A stretch of 64,000 nucleotides of DNA, taken from Chitinophagales bacterium (lineage in GTDB: Bacteria > Bacteroidota > Bacteroidia > Chitinophagales > JADIYW01). Location of the stretch: NCBI GenBank assembly GCA_020636535.1, contig JACJXT010000011.1, forward strand, positions 186,001 to 250,000. Reading direction: 5' to 3'. Positions 42,099 to 52,546 of the stretch are shown here, piece after piece. The position numbers and the translations under genes are program-made. The first letter of the stretch is position 1. Each line of letters begins with the position of its first letter. Below the pieces are notes generated by a model. That model worked only from the letters and a program-made list of their open reading frames with translations. It was not told the DNA's origin and did not search any database.

Positions 42099-42734
42099 AT
42101 GAAAGTAGAAGTATTTAATATAGAAGGTAAAGCTACAGGCAGACAAATTGAGTTGAATGACGCAATATTTGGCGTTCAACCTAATGAGCATGTTATCTAT
42201 TTAGCAGTAAAACAATACTTAGCTAACAGAAGAAGTGGTACACACAAAACTTTAGAAAAATCAGAATTATCTGGTTCAACTAAAAAATTGCATAAGCAAA
42301 AAGGTACTGGTGGTTCTAGAAAAGGAAGTATCAAAAATCCATTGTTTAGAGGTGGTGCTAGAATATTTGGTCCAAGACCTAGAAATTATGGCTTCAAACT
42401 AAACAAAAAAGTGAAAGAATTAGCTAGAGCTTCTGCATTATCATCTAAAGTAGCAAGTCAAACATTAAAAGTAATAGAAGATTTTTCTTTTGACGCACCA
42501 AAAACTAAAGAGTATGTAAAATTGCTTAAAAACTTTGATGTACAAAACTCAAAATCATTATTGGTTTTACCAGAGTTAAACGATAATATCTATTTAGCGT
42601 CAAGAAATATTCAAGGTGCTGGCTTAGTAATGGCTAACCAATTAAACGCTTATGATATCTTGAACAATAACATGCTTTTAATTAGCGAAAAAGCAATTGA
42701 ATCATTGAATAATTCAAAAACAGAAAAAAAATAA
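42099..42734 (+). CDS. rplD: Ribosomal protein uL4
   Basis: A 211-residue L4. The tunnel-lining loop region reads STKKLHKQKGTGGSRKGSI, then GGARIFGPRPRNYGFKLNKK, both conserved. L4 lines the peptide exit tunnel and in enterobacteria represses its own operon; whether that holds here is unknown. A longer frame from a TTG at 42084 overlaps rplC and is rejected in favour of ATG at 42099. Confidence 0.98.
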   Translation: MKVEVFNIEGKATGRQIELNDAIFGVQPNEHVIYLAVKQYLANRRSGTHKTLEKSELSGSTKKLHKQKGTGGSRKGSIKNPLFRGGARIFGPRPRNYGFKLNKKVKELARASALSSKVASQTLKVIEDFSFDAPKTKEYVKLLKNFDVQNSKSLLVLPELNDNIYLASRNIQGAGLVMANQLNAYDILNNNMLLISEKAIESLNNSKTEKK

Positions 42735-42737
42735 ACA

Positions 42738-43028
42738 ATGGATATACTTAAAAAACCATTAATTTCTGAAAAAGCTTCTGCTATTACCGAGAAGCATAAC
42801 AAATATGCATTCATCGTTGATAAAAAAGCTAATAAAATTGAAATTAAAAAAGCAGTAGAGCAGATGTATGGCGTTAATGTAGAAGAAGTAAACACTGCAA
42901 TCATGCCATCTAAGCCAAAATCAAGATATACTAAAAAAGCAATTTTAACTGGTAGAAAAGGAGCTTATAAAAAAGCAATCGTAAAAATTGCAGAAGGTGA
43001 AGAAATAGATTTTTATAACGATTTGTAA
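42738..43028 (+). CDS. rplW: Ribosomal protein uL23
   Basis: A 96-residue L23 with LKKPLISEKASAITEKHNKY at the start and the arm IMPSKPKSRYTKKAILTGRK. It sits at the exit of the peptide tunnel and docks trigger factor and SRP. It follows rplD by three bases. Confidence 0.98.
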   Translation: MDILKKPLISEKASAITEKHNKYAFIVDKKANKIEIKKAVEQMYGVNVEEVNTAIMPSKPKSRYTKKAILTGRKGAYKKAIVKIAEGEEIDFYNDL

Positions 43029-43048
43029 GATTTAAAAACTAAGAAGAG

Positions 43049-43876
43049 ATGTCAACTAAAAAATATACACCAGTAACTCCCGGGCTTAGATTCAAAGTTT
43101 CTAATGCTTTCGTAGAAGTAACAGAATCTAATCCAGAAAAGTCTTTATTGGTTACTCTAAGCAAAACAGGTGGTAGAAACCAAAATGGTCGTATGACCAT
43201 GAGACAAAGAGGTGGTGGTCATAAAAGACAATATAGAATTGTAGATTTCAAAAGAAATAAATTTGATATTCCTGCTACAGTAAAATCTATTGAATACGAT
43301 CCAAATCGTTCAGCATTTATCGCTTTAGTAGTGTATAAAGACGGAGAAAAAAGATACATCATTGCTCCAGAAGGTTTACAAGTAGGTCAAGAAATTATTT
43401 CAGGAAACAAAGTAGCTCCAGAAGTAGGAAATACATTACCATTAGCAAACATACCATTTGGTTCTATCATTCACAATATAGAATTACAACCAGGTAAAGG
43501 AGCAGTTATTTGTAGAAGTGCAGGTACATTTGCTCAACTTACAGGTAAAGACGGAAAGTTTGCAATCGTAAAAATGCCTTCTGGCGAAGTAAGATTAGTT
43601 TTATTAACTTGTTTAGCAACTATAGGTACAGTATCAAACTCAGACCATAGCTTACTAATCAAAGGTAAAGCAGGTGCATCAAGATGGGCTGGTAGAAGAC
43701 CAAGAGTAAGAGGGGTAGCAATGAATCCAGTAGATCACCCAATGGGTGGTGGTGAAGGTAGATCTTCAGGTGGTCACCCAAGATCAAGAACGGGTATCAT
43801 GGCTAAAGGTCAAAAAACTAGAAATACCAAAAAAGCATCTAATAAATATATAATTTCTAAACGCAAGAAAAAATAA
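43049..43876 (+). CDS. rplB: Ribosomal protein uL2
   Basis: A 275-residue L2, the largest conserved 50S protein near the peptidyl transferase centre. The catalytic-centre loop [20 protein letters not shown], with its conserved histidine, is complete, as is [20 protein letters not shown] near the N-terminus. A purine-rich AAGAAGAG lies just before the ATG. Confidence 0.98.
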   Translation: MSTKKYTPVTPGLRFKVSNAFVEVTESNPEKSLLVTLSKTGGRNQNGRMTMRQRGGGHKRQYRIVDFKRNKFDIPATVKSIEYDPNRSAFIALVVYKDGEKRYIIAPEGLQVGQEIISGNKVAPEVGNTLPLANIPFGSIIHNIELQPGKGAVICRSAGTFAQLTGKDGKFAIVKMPSGEVRLVLLTCLATIGTVSNSDHSLLIKGKAGASRWAGRRPRVRGVAMNPVDHPMGGGEGRSSGGHPRSRTGIMAKGQKTRNTKKASNKYIISKRKKK

Positions 43877-43879
43877 AAC

Positions 43880-44146
43880 ATGGCTAGAAGTTTAAAAAAA
43901 GGGCCTTATGTAGCATACCATCTTCAAAAAAAAGTAGATGATATGAATGAATCTGGTAAAAAAACAATTATCAAAACATGGTCTAGAAGATCATTAATTA
44001 CACCAGATTTCGTAGGACATACTTTCGGAGTTCATAATGGAAATAAATTTATTCCTGTTTATGTAACAGAAAATATGGTAGGGCATAAATTAGGAGAGTT
44101 TTCTCCAACAAGACAGTTTAAAGGACATTCAGGTAATAGAAAATAA
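43880..44146 (+). CDS. rpsS: Ribosomal protein uS19
   Basis: An 88-residue S19 with [18 protein letters not shown] and the C-terminal [20 protein letters not shown], both typical. It binds the 30S head with S13. Three bases follow rplB. Confidence 0.98.
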   Translation: MARSLKKGPYVAYHLQKKVDDMNESGKKTIIKTWSRRSLITPDFVGHTFGVHNGNKFIPVYVTENMVGHKLGEFSPTRQFKGHSGNRK

Positions 44147-44154
44147 TTATAGTA

Positions 44155-44601
44155 ATGGGAGCAAGAAAACAAATAGCAGCAAAAGCTAGAAAAGAACAAA
44201 AGAGTACACAATGCAGTGCAAAAGCTGTAGGTGTACCTACTTCTCCAAGAAAAATGAGATTAGTTGCCGATGCTATCAGAGGTAAAGATGTAATGCAAGC
44301 ATTAAATATCTTAACATTCTCTACTAAACACGCATCAAATACTATGGAGAAATTGTTGCGTTCTGCAATTGCCAATTGGGAAAATAAATTTGAAATGGCT
44401 GCTGATGAAAGCGAACTATTTGTAAAAGAAGTTTTTGTTGATGGTGGTAGAACCTTAAAAAGATTCTTGCCAGCTCCAATGGGTAGAGCTTACAGAATCA
44501 GAAAAAGATCTAACCATGTTACCATTGTATTGGATAGCAGAAATCAACAATTAGCAACAGAGGTAGTTGAAGAAGAACAAATTGAAAATAACGAAAATTG
44601 A
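44155..44601 (+). CDS. rplV: Ribosomal protein uL22, extended
   Basis: A 148-residue L22. The core [19 protein letters not shown] and the tunnel hairpin [20 protein letters not shown] are conserved. Most bacterial L22 proteins are about 110 residues; this one is longer at the N-terminus and carries an acidic tail ([13 protein letters not shown]). The hairpin lines the exit tunnel at the macrolide-sensitive constriction. Confidence 0.97.
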   Translation: MGARKQIAAKARKEQKSTQCSAKAVGVPTSPRKMRLVADAIRGKDVMQALNILTFSTKHASNTMEKLLRSAIANWENKFEMAADESELFVKEVFVDGGRTLKRFLPAPMGRAYRIRKRSNHVTIVLDSRNQQLATEVVEEEQIENNEN

Positions 44602-44610
44602 TTTAGATAA

Positions 44611-45327
44611 ATGGGACAAAAAGCAAATCCAATAGTTAATAGGTTAGGGGTCATCAGAGGATGGGATTCTAATTGGTACGGAGGTAAAAACTTCGGCGAC
44701 AAATTAGTTGAAGACCAAAAAATTAGAAAATACCTAGACAAAAGAATTCAAAAAGGTGGCGTTTCTAAAGTAATTATAGAAAGAACTCTAAACCGTATTA
44801 CTATTACAATCCATACTTCAAGACCAGGTATTATCATTGGTAAAAATGGTAGCGAAGTAGACAGCATCAAAGAAGAAATCAAAAGATTTACTAAAAAAGA
44901 TGTACAAATCAATATCGTTGAAGTAAGAAGACCAGAAATCGATGCAGCAATTGTAGGCGAAACAATTTGCAAACAATTAGAAGCGCGTGTTAACTTCCGT
45001 AGAGCAGTTAAAATGGCTATCGCTTCTGCAATGAGATTAGGTGTAGAAGGTATTAAAGTTAAATGTTCAGGTCGTTTAGGCGGTGCAGAGATGGCTCGTT
45101 CTGAAGAATATAAAGAAGGTAGAACACCATTACATACTTTTAGAGCAGATATAGACTATGCTATAAAAGAAGCCAACACTATCTACGGTAAAATAGGCGT
45201 TAAAGTGTGGATTTGTAAAGGAGAAGTACTAACAAAAAGAGATTTATCTCCAAATGTAGGAGTAGAAGAAAATAGCAAAAAAGCTCCTAGAAGAGGAAAT
45301 AATAGAGGCGGAGGAAGAAGAAAATAA
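44611..45327 (+). CDS. rpsC: Ribosomal protein uS3
   Basis: A 238-residue S3 with the opening [19 protein letters not shown], the KH-domain motif [13 protein letters not shown] and the C-terminal [20 protein letters not shown]. It lies at the mRNA entry tunnel and helps unwind mRNA. The tail is Arg/Gly-rich ([16 protein letters not shown]). Confidence 0.98.
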   Translation: MGQKANPIVNRLGVIRGWDSNWYGGKNFGDKLVEDQKIRKYLDKRIQKGGVSKVIIERTLNRITITIHTSRPGIIIGKNGSEVDSIKEEIKRFTKKDVQINIVEVRRPEIDAAIVGETICKQLEARVNFRRAVKMAIASAMRLGVEGIKVKCSGRLGGAEMARSEEYKEGRTPLHTFRADIDYAIKEANTIYGKIGVKVWICKGEVLTKRDLSPNVGVEENSKKAPRRGNNRGGGRRK

Positions 45328-45353
45328 TTGTAAACTAGAAAACAGTAGTTGTC

Positions 45354-45776
45354 ATGTTACAACCTAAGAAAGTAAAATTTAGAAAAGTACAAAAAGGAAG
45401 AAATAAAGGCATCGCTCATAGAGGTCATGAGCTAGCATTTGGTTCTTTCGGGTTAAAATCTCTTGATGAAGGTAGAATTACCAGCAGACAAATAGAAGCT
45501 GCTCGTATTGCACTTACCAGACACATGAAAAGAGAAGGTAGAGTGTGGATTAAAATCTTCCCAGATAAACCAATGACTAAAAAACCAGCAGAGGTGCGTA
45601 TGGGTAAAGGAAAAGGTGCTTTAGACCATTGGGTGGCTTTAGTACAACCAGGTAGAATAATGTTTGAGATTGAAGGTGTACCAATGAAAACAGCTCAAGA
45701 AGCTTTAAATCTTGCAGCTCAAAAACTACCAGTAAAAGTAAAATTTGTAGTGCGTAGAGATTACGACGGAAATTAA
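45354..45776 (+). CDS. rplP: Ribosomal protein uL16
   Basis: A 140-residue L16. [20 protein letters not shown] opens it and [20 protein letters not shown] is the conserved core, near the A-site tRNA. It is one of the late 50S assembly proteins. Confidence 0.98.
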   Translation: MLQPKKVKFRKVQKGRNKGIAHRGHELAFGSFGLKSLDEGRITSRQIEAARIALTRHMKREGRVWIKIFPDKPMTKKPAEVRMGKGKGALDHWVALVQPGRIMFEIEGVPMKTAQEALNLAAQKLPVKVKFVVRRDYDGN

Positions 45777-45788
45777 AAATTGATAAAG

Positions 45789-45992
45789 ATGCCAAGTAAA
45801 AAGTATCAAGAATTTGTAGAAATGTCAGTAGAAGATTTAAGCAACGAATTAGCTGCTAACAAATTAAAATTGACAAAAATGAGATTTAATCATGCAGTTA
45901 GTCCACTTGAAAATACTAATGTACTTAAAGAAACAAGACAAACAATTGCAAGAATTAAAACAGAACTTAAAAAAAGAGAATTAAATAACTAA
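45789..45992 (+). CDS. rpmC: Ribosomal protein uL29
   Basis: A 67-residue L29, two-helix protein at the tunnel exit: MPSKKYQEFVEMSVEDLSNE, then MRFNHAVSPLENTN and the end IARIKTELKKRELNN. The frame opens at a TTG nine bases earlier, but the ATG at 45789 fits the family. Confidence 0.96.
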   Translation: MPSKKYQEFVEMSVEDLSNELAANKLKLTKMRFNHAVSPLENTNVLKETRQTIARIKTELKKRELNN

Positions 45993-46012
45993 TAAGCTAA
46001 ATTGCAAAAGCT

Positions 46013-46297
46013 ATGAGCGAAGCAAATACAATAGAAAACAATATAGTTAGAAAGGAAAGAAAATCCAGAATAGGAATCGTTTCTTCTAACAAAATGGATA
46101 AAACTATCACAGTTACTGTAGAAAGAAAGCTACAACATCCTATGTATGGTAAGTTTATGAAAAAAACTAAAAAATTCCATGCACACGATGAAAAAAACGA
46201 ATGCAATATCGGTGATACAGTTAGAATAATGGAAACAAGACCATTGTCTAAATCCAAAAGATGGAGATTAGTTGAAATAATTGAAAGAGCAAAATAG
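46013..46297 (+). CDS. rpsQ: Ribosomal protein uS17
   Basis: A 94-residue S17. [20 protein letters not shown] and [20 protein letters not shown], then [20 protein letters not shown], are all conserved. It binds 16S rRNA helix 11 early in assembly. An extra 12 residues precede the usual start. Confidence 0.97.
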   Translation: MSEANTIENNIVRKERKSRIGIVSSNKMDKTITVTVERKLQHPMYGKFMKKTKKFHAHDEKNECNIGDTVRIMETRPLSKSKRWRLVEIIERAK

Positions 46298-46299
46298 TC

Positions 46300-46668
46300 A
46301 TGATACAAACAGAGTCTAGATTAAGAGTTGCAGATAATAGCGGTGCCAAAGAAGTACTTTGCATCAGAGTACTTAAAGGTACCAAAGCTAGATATGCTAC
46401 TATTGGAGACAAAATAGTAGTTTCTGTAAAAGAAGCAGTGCCTGGAGGTAATGTTAAGAAAAAACAAGTTTCTAAAGCAGTTATCGTCCGCACAAAAAAA
46501 GAAATTAAAAGAAAAGACGGTACCTATATTCGTTTCGATGACAATGCCGTTGTACTTTTAAACAATAACGACGAGCCAAGAGGTACGCGTATCTTCGGTC
46601 CTGTTGCTCGTGAGTTAAGAGATAGAGATTATATGAAAATTGTTTCATTAGCACCAGAAGTACTATAA
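46300..46668 (+). CDS. rplN: Ribosomal protein uL14
   Basis: A 122-residue L14 that starts [19 protein letters not shown], with [20 protein letters not shown] and the end [20 protein letters not shown], all canonical. It forms an intersubunit bridge and binds the silencing factor RsfS. Confidence 0.98.
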   Translation: MIQTESRLRVADNSGAKEVLCIRVLKGTKARYATIGDKIVVSVKEAVPGGNVKKKQVSKAVIVRTKKEIKRKDGTYIRFDDNAVVLLNNNDEPRGTRIFGPVARELRDRDYMKIVSLAPEVL

Positions 46669-46669
46669 C

Positions 46670-47014
46670 ATGAAAAAGACATCAAATAATAAAAGGTTTA
46701 CACCAAAATCAAAAATAAAAAAAGGCGATACTGTTGTAGTTATCTCAGGAAGCTATAAAGGTAAAGAAGCCAAAGTATTAGAGGTGTATCCAAAAACAAA
46801 TAAAGCATTGGTAGAAGGTATAAATATTGTAAAAAAACACACTAAACCAAATGCACAAAATCAACAAGGCGGAATCGTAGAAGCAGAAGCACCAATCAAT
46901 ATCTCTAACCTAATGGTAGTAGTAGGTGGTCAAGCTACAAGAATAGGACGCCAAGTAGACGAGAATGGAAAAATTGTAAGAATTGCTAAAAAAACTGGGG
47001 AGGTAGTTAAATAA
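46670..47014 (+). CDS. rplX: Ribosomal protein uL24
   Basis: A 114-residue L24 with the KOW motif [20 protein letters not shown] and [20 protein letters not shown]. It starts 50S assembly. Its stop overlaps the rplE start as TAATG, so the two are translationally coupled. Confidence 0.97.
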   Translation: MKKTSNNKRFTPKSKIKKGDTVVVISGSYKGKEAKVLEVYPKTNKALVEGINIVKKHTKPNAQNQQGGIVEAEAPINISNLMVVVGGQATRIGRQVDENGKIVRIAKKTGEVVK

Positions 47015-47565
47015 TGAGTTACACACCAAGACTAAAGCAAAAGTATAACGAAGAAGTAGTTAAAGCACTTCAAGAAAAGTACAACTACAAATCAGTTATG
47101 CAAGTACCTAAGTTAACAAAAATAGTAGTTAACCAAGGCGTAGGTATTGCTGTAGGCGACAAAAAAATTATTGACACACAAGTTGATGAAATATCAAGAA
47201 TAACAGGTCAAAAAGCAGTTGCCACTAAATCTAAAAAAGCAATATCAAACTTTAAACTAAGAGAAGATATGCCAATCGGTGTTAAAGTTACACTTAGAGG
47301 CAATAGAATGTATGAGTTCTTAGACCGATTAATCGCTGTGGCTTTACCTCAAGTAAGAGACTTTAAAGGCGTTAACGAAAAAGCTTTCGACGGAAGAGGA
47401 AACTATACCTTAGGAATTAAAGAACATATCATTTTCCCAGAAATAGACATTGATAAAATCAATAGAATTAGTGGAATGGATATTACTATGGTTACAACAG
47501 CTCAAACAGATGACGAAGCTTTCGCCTTATTATCTGCATTGGGATTACCTTTTAAGAAAAAATAA
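47014..47565 (+). CDS. rplE: Ribosomal protein uL5
   Basis: A 183-residue L5 with [40 protein letters not shown] and the conserved [20 protein letters not shown]. It contacts 5S rRNA and P-site tRNA. It overlaps rplX by one base. Confidence 0.98.
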   Translation: MSYTPRLKQKYNEEVVKALQEKYNYKSVMQVPKLTKIVVNQGVGIAVGDKKIIDTQVDEISRITGQKAVATKSKKAISNFKLREDMPIGVKVTLRGNRMYEFLDRLIAVALPQVRDFKGVNEKAFDGRGNYTLGIKEHIIFPEIDIDKINRISGMDITMVTTAQTDDEAFALLSALGLPFKKK

Positions 47566-47577
47566 AAAATAAAATAG

Positions 47578-47847
47578 ATGGCAAAAGAATCAATGAAAGC
47601 GCGTGATGCAAAAAGAGCAAAAATGATTGCTAAATATAAAGCTAAACGCGAGCAATTGAAAAAAGAAGGAAACTGGGAAGCATTAGATAAATTACCTAAA
47701 AATGCTTGTCCAGTAAGATATAGAAACAGATGTAAATTAACTGGAAGACCAAGAGGATACATGCGTTTCTTTGGCATCTCTAGAATTCAATTCAGAGACC
47801 TAGCAAGAAACGGTCAAATTCCAGGAATTTCAAAAGCAAGTTGGTAA
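47578..47847 (+). CDS. rpsN: Ribosomal protein uS14, zinc-free type
   Basis: An 89-residue S14 of the long form. [20 protein letters not shown] replaces the paired CxxC ligands of the short zinc-binding type; two cysteines remain but not the four needed for a zinc site. The C-terminal [14 protein letters not shown] is conserved. Confidence 0.97.
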   Translation: MAKESMKARDAKRAKMIAKYKAKREQLKKEGNWEALDKLPKNACPVRYRNRCKLTGRPRGYMRFFGISRIQFRDLARNGQIPGISKASW

Positions 47848-47879
47848 AAATTATTATTAAAAATTAAAATTTCAAGGAG

Positions 47880-48278
47880 ATGGTTACAGATCCTATATCA
47901 GATTATCTTACAAGAATTAGAAATGCACAAATGGCAGGTCACAGAATCGTAGACATTCCAGCATCTAACTTAAAGAAAAAAATTACCGAAATCCTTTTCG
48001 AAAACGGATATATTTTACAATATAAATTCGAAGAAGAAGGACCTCAAGGAATCATCAAAATTGCATTAAAATACAATGCAAGAACACATGAACCTGCAAT
48101 CAGAGAACTAATTAGAATCTCTAAACCAGGTTTAAGAAGATATACACATGTAGATGGTATTCCTAGAGTAAAAAACGGATTAGGTATCGCTATTATGTCA
48201 ACTTCTAAAGGAGTAATGACAGATAAACAAGCTAAACAACAAAATGTTGGTGGCGAAATATTATGTTTAATATCATAA
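47880..48278 (+). CDS. rpsH: Ribosomal protein uS8
   Basis: A 132-residue S8. DPISDYLTRIRNAQMAGHRI opens it and GLGIAIMSTSKGVMTDKQAK is the conserved C-terminal core. S8 binds 16S rRNA directly and, in E. coli, represses the spc operon. AAGGAG lies immediately before the ATG, with no spacer, so it is not a usual Shine-Dalgarno arrangement. Confidence 0.98.
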   Translation: MVTDPISDYLTRIRNAQMAGHRIVDIPASNLKKKITEILFENGYILQYKFEEEGPQGIIKIALKYNARTHEPAIRELIRISKPGLRRYTHVDGIPRVKNGLGIAIMSTSKGVMTDKQAKQQNVGGEILCLIS

Positions 48279-48288
48279 ATAATTAGAA

Positions 48289-48846
48289 ATGTCAAGAGTA
48301 GGAAAAGCACCCATAAGTATTCCAGACAAAACAGAAATTTCAGTCTCTGATAAAAATGTCATTACAGTTAAAGGACCAAAAGGAACATTAACACAACCAG
48401 TAGACAGAGATATTACAGTTAAAGTTGAAGATGGACAAATTGCTGTAGAAAGACCAACAGACCAAAAAAGACACAAAGCACTACATGGTTTATATAGAGC
48501 TTTAATCAACAACATGGTAATTGGTGTTTCCGAAGGATATAAAAAAGAACTAGAAATTGTAGGTGTTGGTTTTAGAGCTACCAATCAAGGTCAACTACTT
48601 GAACTAGCTGTAGGTTACTCACATCCAGTATATGTATTAATGCCAGATGAAATCAAATTATCTACAGAAACAGTTAAAGGTCAACCACCAAGAGTTATCT
48701 TAGAAAGTATTGACAAACAATTAGTAGGTCAAGTAGCAGCTAAGTTAAGATCAATCAGAAAAATCGAGCCATACAAAGGAAAAGGTATCCGTTTTGTAGG
48801 CGAACAAATTAGAAGAAAAGCAGGTAAATCTGCCGCTAAAAAATAA
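48289..48846 (+). CDS. rplF: Ribosomal protein uL6
   Basis: A 185-residue L6: SRVGKAPISIPDKTEI at the start, GVSEGYKKELEIVGVGFRAT in the middle and the end PYKGKGIRFVGEQIRRKAGK. It sits near the factor-binding site of the 50S subunit. Confidence 0.98.
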   Translation: MSRVGKAPISIPDKTEISVSDKNVITVKGPKGTLTQPVDRDITVKVEDGQIAVERPTDQKRHKALHGLYRALINNMVIGVSEGYKKELEIVGVGFRATNQGQLLELAVGYSHPVYVLMPDEIKLSTETVKGQPPRVILESIDKQLVGQVAAKLRSIRKIEPYKGKGIRFVGEQIRRKAGKSAAKK

Positions 48847-48858
48847 AATGTTTAAGCA

Positions 48859-49212
48859 ATGATAAGTAAAAATAAAATAACTCGTAGAGTTAAATTAAAA
48901 TACAGAATCAGAAAAAAAGTAAGTGGTACAGCAGAAATGCCAAGACTATGTGTATTCAGAAGCAACACACATATCTACGCTAGCTTAATTGATGATGTTG
49001 CAGGAAAAACACTCTCAACAGTTTCTACAGCGAAAGTGGAGCAAAAAGGCAAAACAAAAACAGAACAAGCTAAAGAAGTAGGTACTGCAATTGCCGAAAA
49101 AGCTAAAGCACTAAACATTAACGCTGTAAAATTTGATAGAAATGGGTTTTTGTATCACGGTAGAGTTAAGGCATTAGCCGATGCTGCTAGAGAAGCTGGT
49201 TTATCATTCTAA
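48859..49212 (+). CDS. rplR: Ribosomal protein uL18
   Basis: A 117-residue L18 that binds 5S r[23 protein letters not shown] appears here as [19 protein letters not shown], and the end [20 protein letters not shown] is canonical. The N-terminus is rich in Lys and Arg. Confidence 0.98.
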   Translation: MISKNKITRRVKLKYRIRKKVSGTAEMPRLCVFRSNTHIYASLIDDVAGKTLSTVSTAKVEQKGKTKTEQAKEVGTAIAEKAKALNINAVKFDRNGFLYHGRVKALADAAREAGLSF

Positions 49213-49229
49213 ATTAAGATTTATAAGTT

Positions 49230-49751
49230 ATGCAAAATAAAGTAAAAGAAAATAAAGTAAGAGCTGCAGAACTAGAGTTGAAAGACAAAGTGGTGAGCAT
49301 TCAAAGAGTTACCAAAGTAACAAAAGGTGGTAGAACTTTTAGCTTTTCAGCACTAGTAGTTGTTGGCGATGAAAATGGAACAGTAGGGTTTGGTTTGGGT
49401 AAAGCAAGAGAGGTACAAGGTGCTATCGCTAAAGGTATAGACGATGCTAAGAAAAACCTATTCAAAGTTCCTATTCTTAAAGGTACAATTCCTCACGAAC
49501 AATTAGCTTTGTTCGATGGTGCTAAAGTATTAATTAAACCAGCTTCAGATGGTACAGGAGTTATCGCAGGAGGTTCTATGCGTGCCGTTTTAGAAAGTGC
49601 TGGCGTACACAATGTATTAGCAAAATCTCAAGGATCATCAAATCCACACAATGTGGTTAAAGCTACTATTAAAGCTTTAACAATGTTGAGAGATCCATAC
49701 ACAGTAGCTAAAGACAGAGGTATTAAATTAAGTAAAGTTTTTAACGGATAA
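49230..49751 (+). CDS. rpsE: Ribosomal protein uS5
   Basis: A 173-residue S5. [20 protein letters not shown] and [20 protein letters not shown] are conserved; the loop is where spectinomycin resistance maps in other bacteria. It lies at the mRNA entry with S3 and S4. rpmD starts two bases after its stop. Confidence 0.98.
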   Translation: MQNKVKENKVRAAELELKDKVVSIQRVTKVTKGGRTFSFSALVVVGDENGTVGFGLGKAREVQGAIAKGIDDAKKNLFKVPILKGTIPHEQLALFDGAKVLIKPASDGTGVIAGGSMRAVLESAGVHNVLAKSQGSSNPHNVVKATIKALTMLRDPYTVAKDRGIKLSKVFNG

Positions 49752-49753
49752 TT

Positions 49754-49933
49754 ATGGCTAAGGTTAAATTAACTCAAGTAAGAAGTGTAATTGGTCAAAC
49801 TAAAAGACAAAAAGATACTGTAAAAGCGCTTGGTCTTAGAAAAATCAATCACTCAATAGAAAAAGAACTATCACCACAAGTTAGTGGAATGATAGAGAAA
49901 GTAAAACATTTATTAATTGTAGAAAATATTTAA
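49754..49933 (+). CDS. rpmD: Ribosomal protein uL30
   Basis: A 59-residue L30 in the expected place between rpsE and rplO. The sequence MAKVKLTQVRSVIGQTKRQ, then LGLRKINHSIEKE, fits the family, with the IGQ..RQK..VKALGL core that distinguishes L30. Its length equals the bacterial norm. It is two bases from rpsE and two from rplO. Confidence 0.95.
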   Translation: MAKVKLTQVRSVIGQTKRQKDTVKALGLRKINHSIEKELSPQVSGMIEKVKHLLIVENI

Positions 49934-49935
49934 TA

Positions 49936-50388
49936 ATGAGCATCTCATTAAATAACTTAAAACCAGCTAAAGGAGCAGTTAAAAAAAGAAAGAGAATAGC
50001 CAGAGGTCAAGGTTCTGGTAAAGGTGGTACAGCTGGAAAAGGACATAAAGGAGCACAATCTCGTTCTGGTTATAAATCTAAAAGAGGTTTTGAAGGTGGT
50101 CAAACACCTTTACAAAGAAGACTACCTAAAGGTGGCTTCAAAAATCCAACCAGAGTAGAGTTCGAAGTAATTAACTTAGCTAACTTACAAGCACTAGCAG
50201 ATAAGTTTGGCGTAACAGACTTTACTTACGAAAAGCTTAGAGAAATGAAAATTATTCAAAAGTCGCATAAACTAAAAGTATTAGCAAATGGCGACTTAAC
50301 AACTAAAATTAATATTCATGCTCATGCTTTTAGTGCTAAAGCTAAAGAATCAATTGAAAAACTTGGTGGCGTAGCTACTATTATATAA
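49936..50388 (+). CDS. rplO: Ribosomal protein uL15
   Basis: A 150-residue L15. The glycine-rich N-terminal extension KKRKRIARGQGSGKGGTAGK and SRSGYKSKRGFEGGQTPLQR are diagnostic. It is a late 50S assembly protein that penetrates the rRNA core. secY starts seven bases after. Confidence 0.98.
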   Translation: MSISLNNLKPAKGAVKKRKRIARGQGSGKGGTAGKGHKGAQSRSGYKSKRGFEGGQTPLQRRLPKGGFKNPTRVEFEVINLANLQALADKFGVTDFTYEKLREMKIIQKSHKLKVLANGDLTTKINIHAHAFSAKAKESIEKLGGVATII

Positions 50389-50395
50389 TTGTATT

Positions 50396-51736
50396 ATGAA
50401 CAGATTTTTTGAATCGATAAGAAATATATTTACTATTAAGGAGCTAAGAAATCGAATCTTACTTACGCTAGCACTATTATTTATTTATCGTTTCGGATGT
50501 TATGTAGTTTTACCAGGAATAGATCCTGCCGCATTAAACAACTTACAAAGTCAAAGTGGCAAAGGTATTATGGGCATGTTCGATTTATTTGCAGGTGGTG
50601 CTTTCTCTAGAGCAGCCATTTTTGCATTAGGTATCATGCCATATATTTCTACTTCAATTGTAATGCAGTTACTTACACTAGCAGTTCCGTATTTCCAAAA
50701 ATTACAAAAAGAAGGAGAAAGCGGAAGAAAGAAAATTACAAATTATACAAGAATTGGTACCGTATTCGTAACCATGTTCCAAGCATCAGCATATGTAAAA
50801 TTCCTAACAGGCACAGTGCCAATGAGCCAAGATTTAAATATGTTTACTTTTTGGTTAACAACAGTAGCATGTTTAACAGGTGGTACCGTATTCGTAATGT
50901 GGTTAGGAGAGCAAATTCAAGAAAGAGGAATTGGTAATGGTACATCAATCATTATCATGGCAAACATTATTGCAAAATTACCAGGTTCATTTATTGCAGA
51001 AGTACAAGCAAGATTTGCAGCAGGTGGTAGTGGTATTTTAATGTTAATGATAGAATTAGCACTATTAACAGCAGTAGTAGTAGCAACAGTAATGTTAATT
51101 AAAGCTATTAGAAAAGTGCCTTTAAGTTATGCAAAACAAATGCAAGGCAATGCAGCATATAACAGTAGTAGAGGTTTCTTACCATTAAGAGTAAATGTAG
51201 CAGGTGTAATGCCAATTATCTTTGCACAAGCATTCTTATTTATTCCAGCTACAGTAGCACAATTATTTCCAGATAGCTCTGCTAGCGGTCTTTTACACAA
51301 AATGACAGATTTTACTTCTGTACCATATAATATTATTATGTTTTTAATGGTAGTGTTGTTTACTTATTTCTATACAGCACTTATCATGAATCCAACACAA
51401 ATGGCAGACGAATTAAAAAGAAGCAATGGCTACATTCCTGGTGTAAAACCTGGAGCTAGCACTGCCGAATATATAGATACTATTTTATCAAGAATAACTT
51501 TACCTGGTTCTATCTTCTTAGGTTTAATTGCTATCATGCCAGCATTTGCCAAAATGTTAGGCGTAAATAGTCAATTTGCTTATTTCTTTGGTGGAACTTC
51601 ATTATTAATACTTGTAGCAGTAGTGTTAGATACAATGACACAAATTGAAACTTATCTACTCAATCGTCATTATGATGGATTAACCCAAACTGGTTCAAGA
51701 TTAAAAGGTAGAATATATAGCGATTCAGGTTTCTAA
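50396..51736 (+). CDS. secY: Preprotein translocase subunit SecY
   Basis: A 446-residue inner-membrane channel with ten helices. FGCYVVLPGIDPAALNN, the plug region near MFDLFAGGAFSRAAIFALGI and MPYISTSIVMQLL are conserved, as are GIGNGTSIIIMANI and the cytoplasmic loops that contact the ribosome. With SecE and SecG it forms the translocon for the many exported proteins seen in this window. adk, which follows secY in many phyla, is absent; map comes next. Confidence 0.98.
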   Translation: MNRFFESIRNIFTIKELRNRILLTLALLFIYRFGCYVVLPGIDPAALNNLQSQSGKGIMGMFDLFAGGAFSRAAIFALGIMPYISTSIVMQLLTLAVPYFQKLQKEGESGRKKITNYTRIGTVFVTMFQASAYVKFLTGTVPMSQDLNMFTFWLTTVACLTGGTVFVMWLGEQIQERGIGNGTSIIIMANIIAKLPGSFIAEVQARFAAGGSGILMLMIELALLTAVVVATVMLIKAIRKVPLSYAKQMQGNAAYNSSRGFLPLRVNVAGVMPIIFAQAFLFIPATVAQLFPDSSASGLLHKMTDFTSVPYNIIMFLMVVLFTYFYTALIMNPTQMADELKRSNGYIPGVKPGASTAEYIDTILSRITLPGSIFLGLIAIMPAFAKMLGVNSQFAYFFGGTSLLILVAVVLDTMTQIETYLLNRHYDGLTQTGSRLKGRIYSDSGF

Positions 51737-51745
51737 TTGTCGGAT

Positions 51746-52546
51746 ATGATTACGATCAAAAGTCCAGCAGAAATTGAATTAATAAAAGAGAGTTCTTTAC
51801 TTGTTAGCAAAACTTTGGCATCACTGGTAGAATTTATTCAACCTGGTGTCCAAACAAAAAAATTAGATCAAATTGCAGAAGATTTTATAAAATCCAATCA
51901 AGCAACACCATCTTTTAAAGGATACAATGGCTTTCCTGCTAGCTTGTGCATTTCTGTAAATGAGCAAGTAGTACACGGTTTTCCAAGCGATTATATCATA
52001 CAAGAAGGAGATGTATTGTCTATAGATTGTGGCGTTTATAAAAATGGATATCATGGCGATTCAGCTTTTACTTTTCCAGTAGGAAAAATTAGCGAATCAA
52101 CCAAGGCACTGCTACAATCTACTTACAATGCTTTGTTTTTAGGCATCGACCAAGCTGTTGCTGGCAATAGAGTTGGCGATATTGGTTTTGCTATTCAAAA
52201 CTATGCAGAAAAGCAAAAAGGATACGGCGTTGTTAGAGATTTAGTAGGTCATGGTATTGGTAGAAATCTGCACGAAGCACCTAATATTCCAAATTATGGC
52301 AAAAGAGGCAAAGGTACACAACTTAAAGAAGGAATGACAATTGCCATCGAACCTATGATTAATTTAGGCACTTGGAATGTTAAACAGCTTAGCGATAACT
52401 GGACAATAGTTACTGCCGATGGGAAACCAGCAGCACATTACGAACATACTGTTGCAGTTATGAAAAGCAAAGCAGAAGTGTTAAGTGATCATAATTTAAT
52501 ATTAAAAGAAATAAAAAAGTCGCAATATATTGAAGATTTTCTTTAA
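51746..52546 (+). CDS. map: Methionine aminopeptidase, type I
   Basis: A 266-residue aminopeptidase that removes initiator methionine. All five metal ligands are seen in order: Asp in SIDCGVYKNGYHGD (two Asp), His in VGHGIGRNLHEAPNIPNYG, Glu in IAIEPMI and Glu in YEHTVAV. A TTG nine bases upstream directly abuts the secY stop; the ATG at 51746 gives the family start MITIKSPAEIELIKES. Confidence 0.97.
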   Translation: MITIKSPAEIELIKESSLLVSKTLASLVEFIQPGVQTKKLDQIAEDFIKSNQATPSFKGYNGFPASLCISVNEQVVHGFPSDYIIQEGDVLSIDCGVYKNGYHGDSAFTFPVGKISESTKALLQSTYNALFLGIDQAVAGNRVGDIGFAIQNYAEKQKGYGVVRDLVGHGIGRNLHEAPNIPNYGKRGKGTQLKEGMTIAIEPMINLGTWNVKQLSDNWTIVTADGKPAAHYEHTVAVMKSKAEVLSDHNLILKEIKKSQYIEDFL

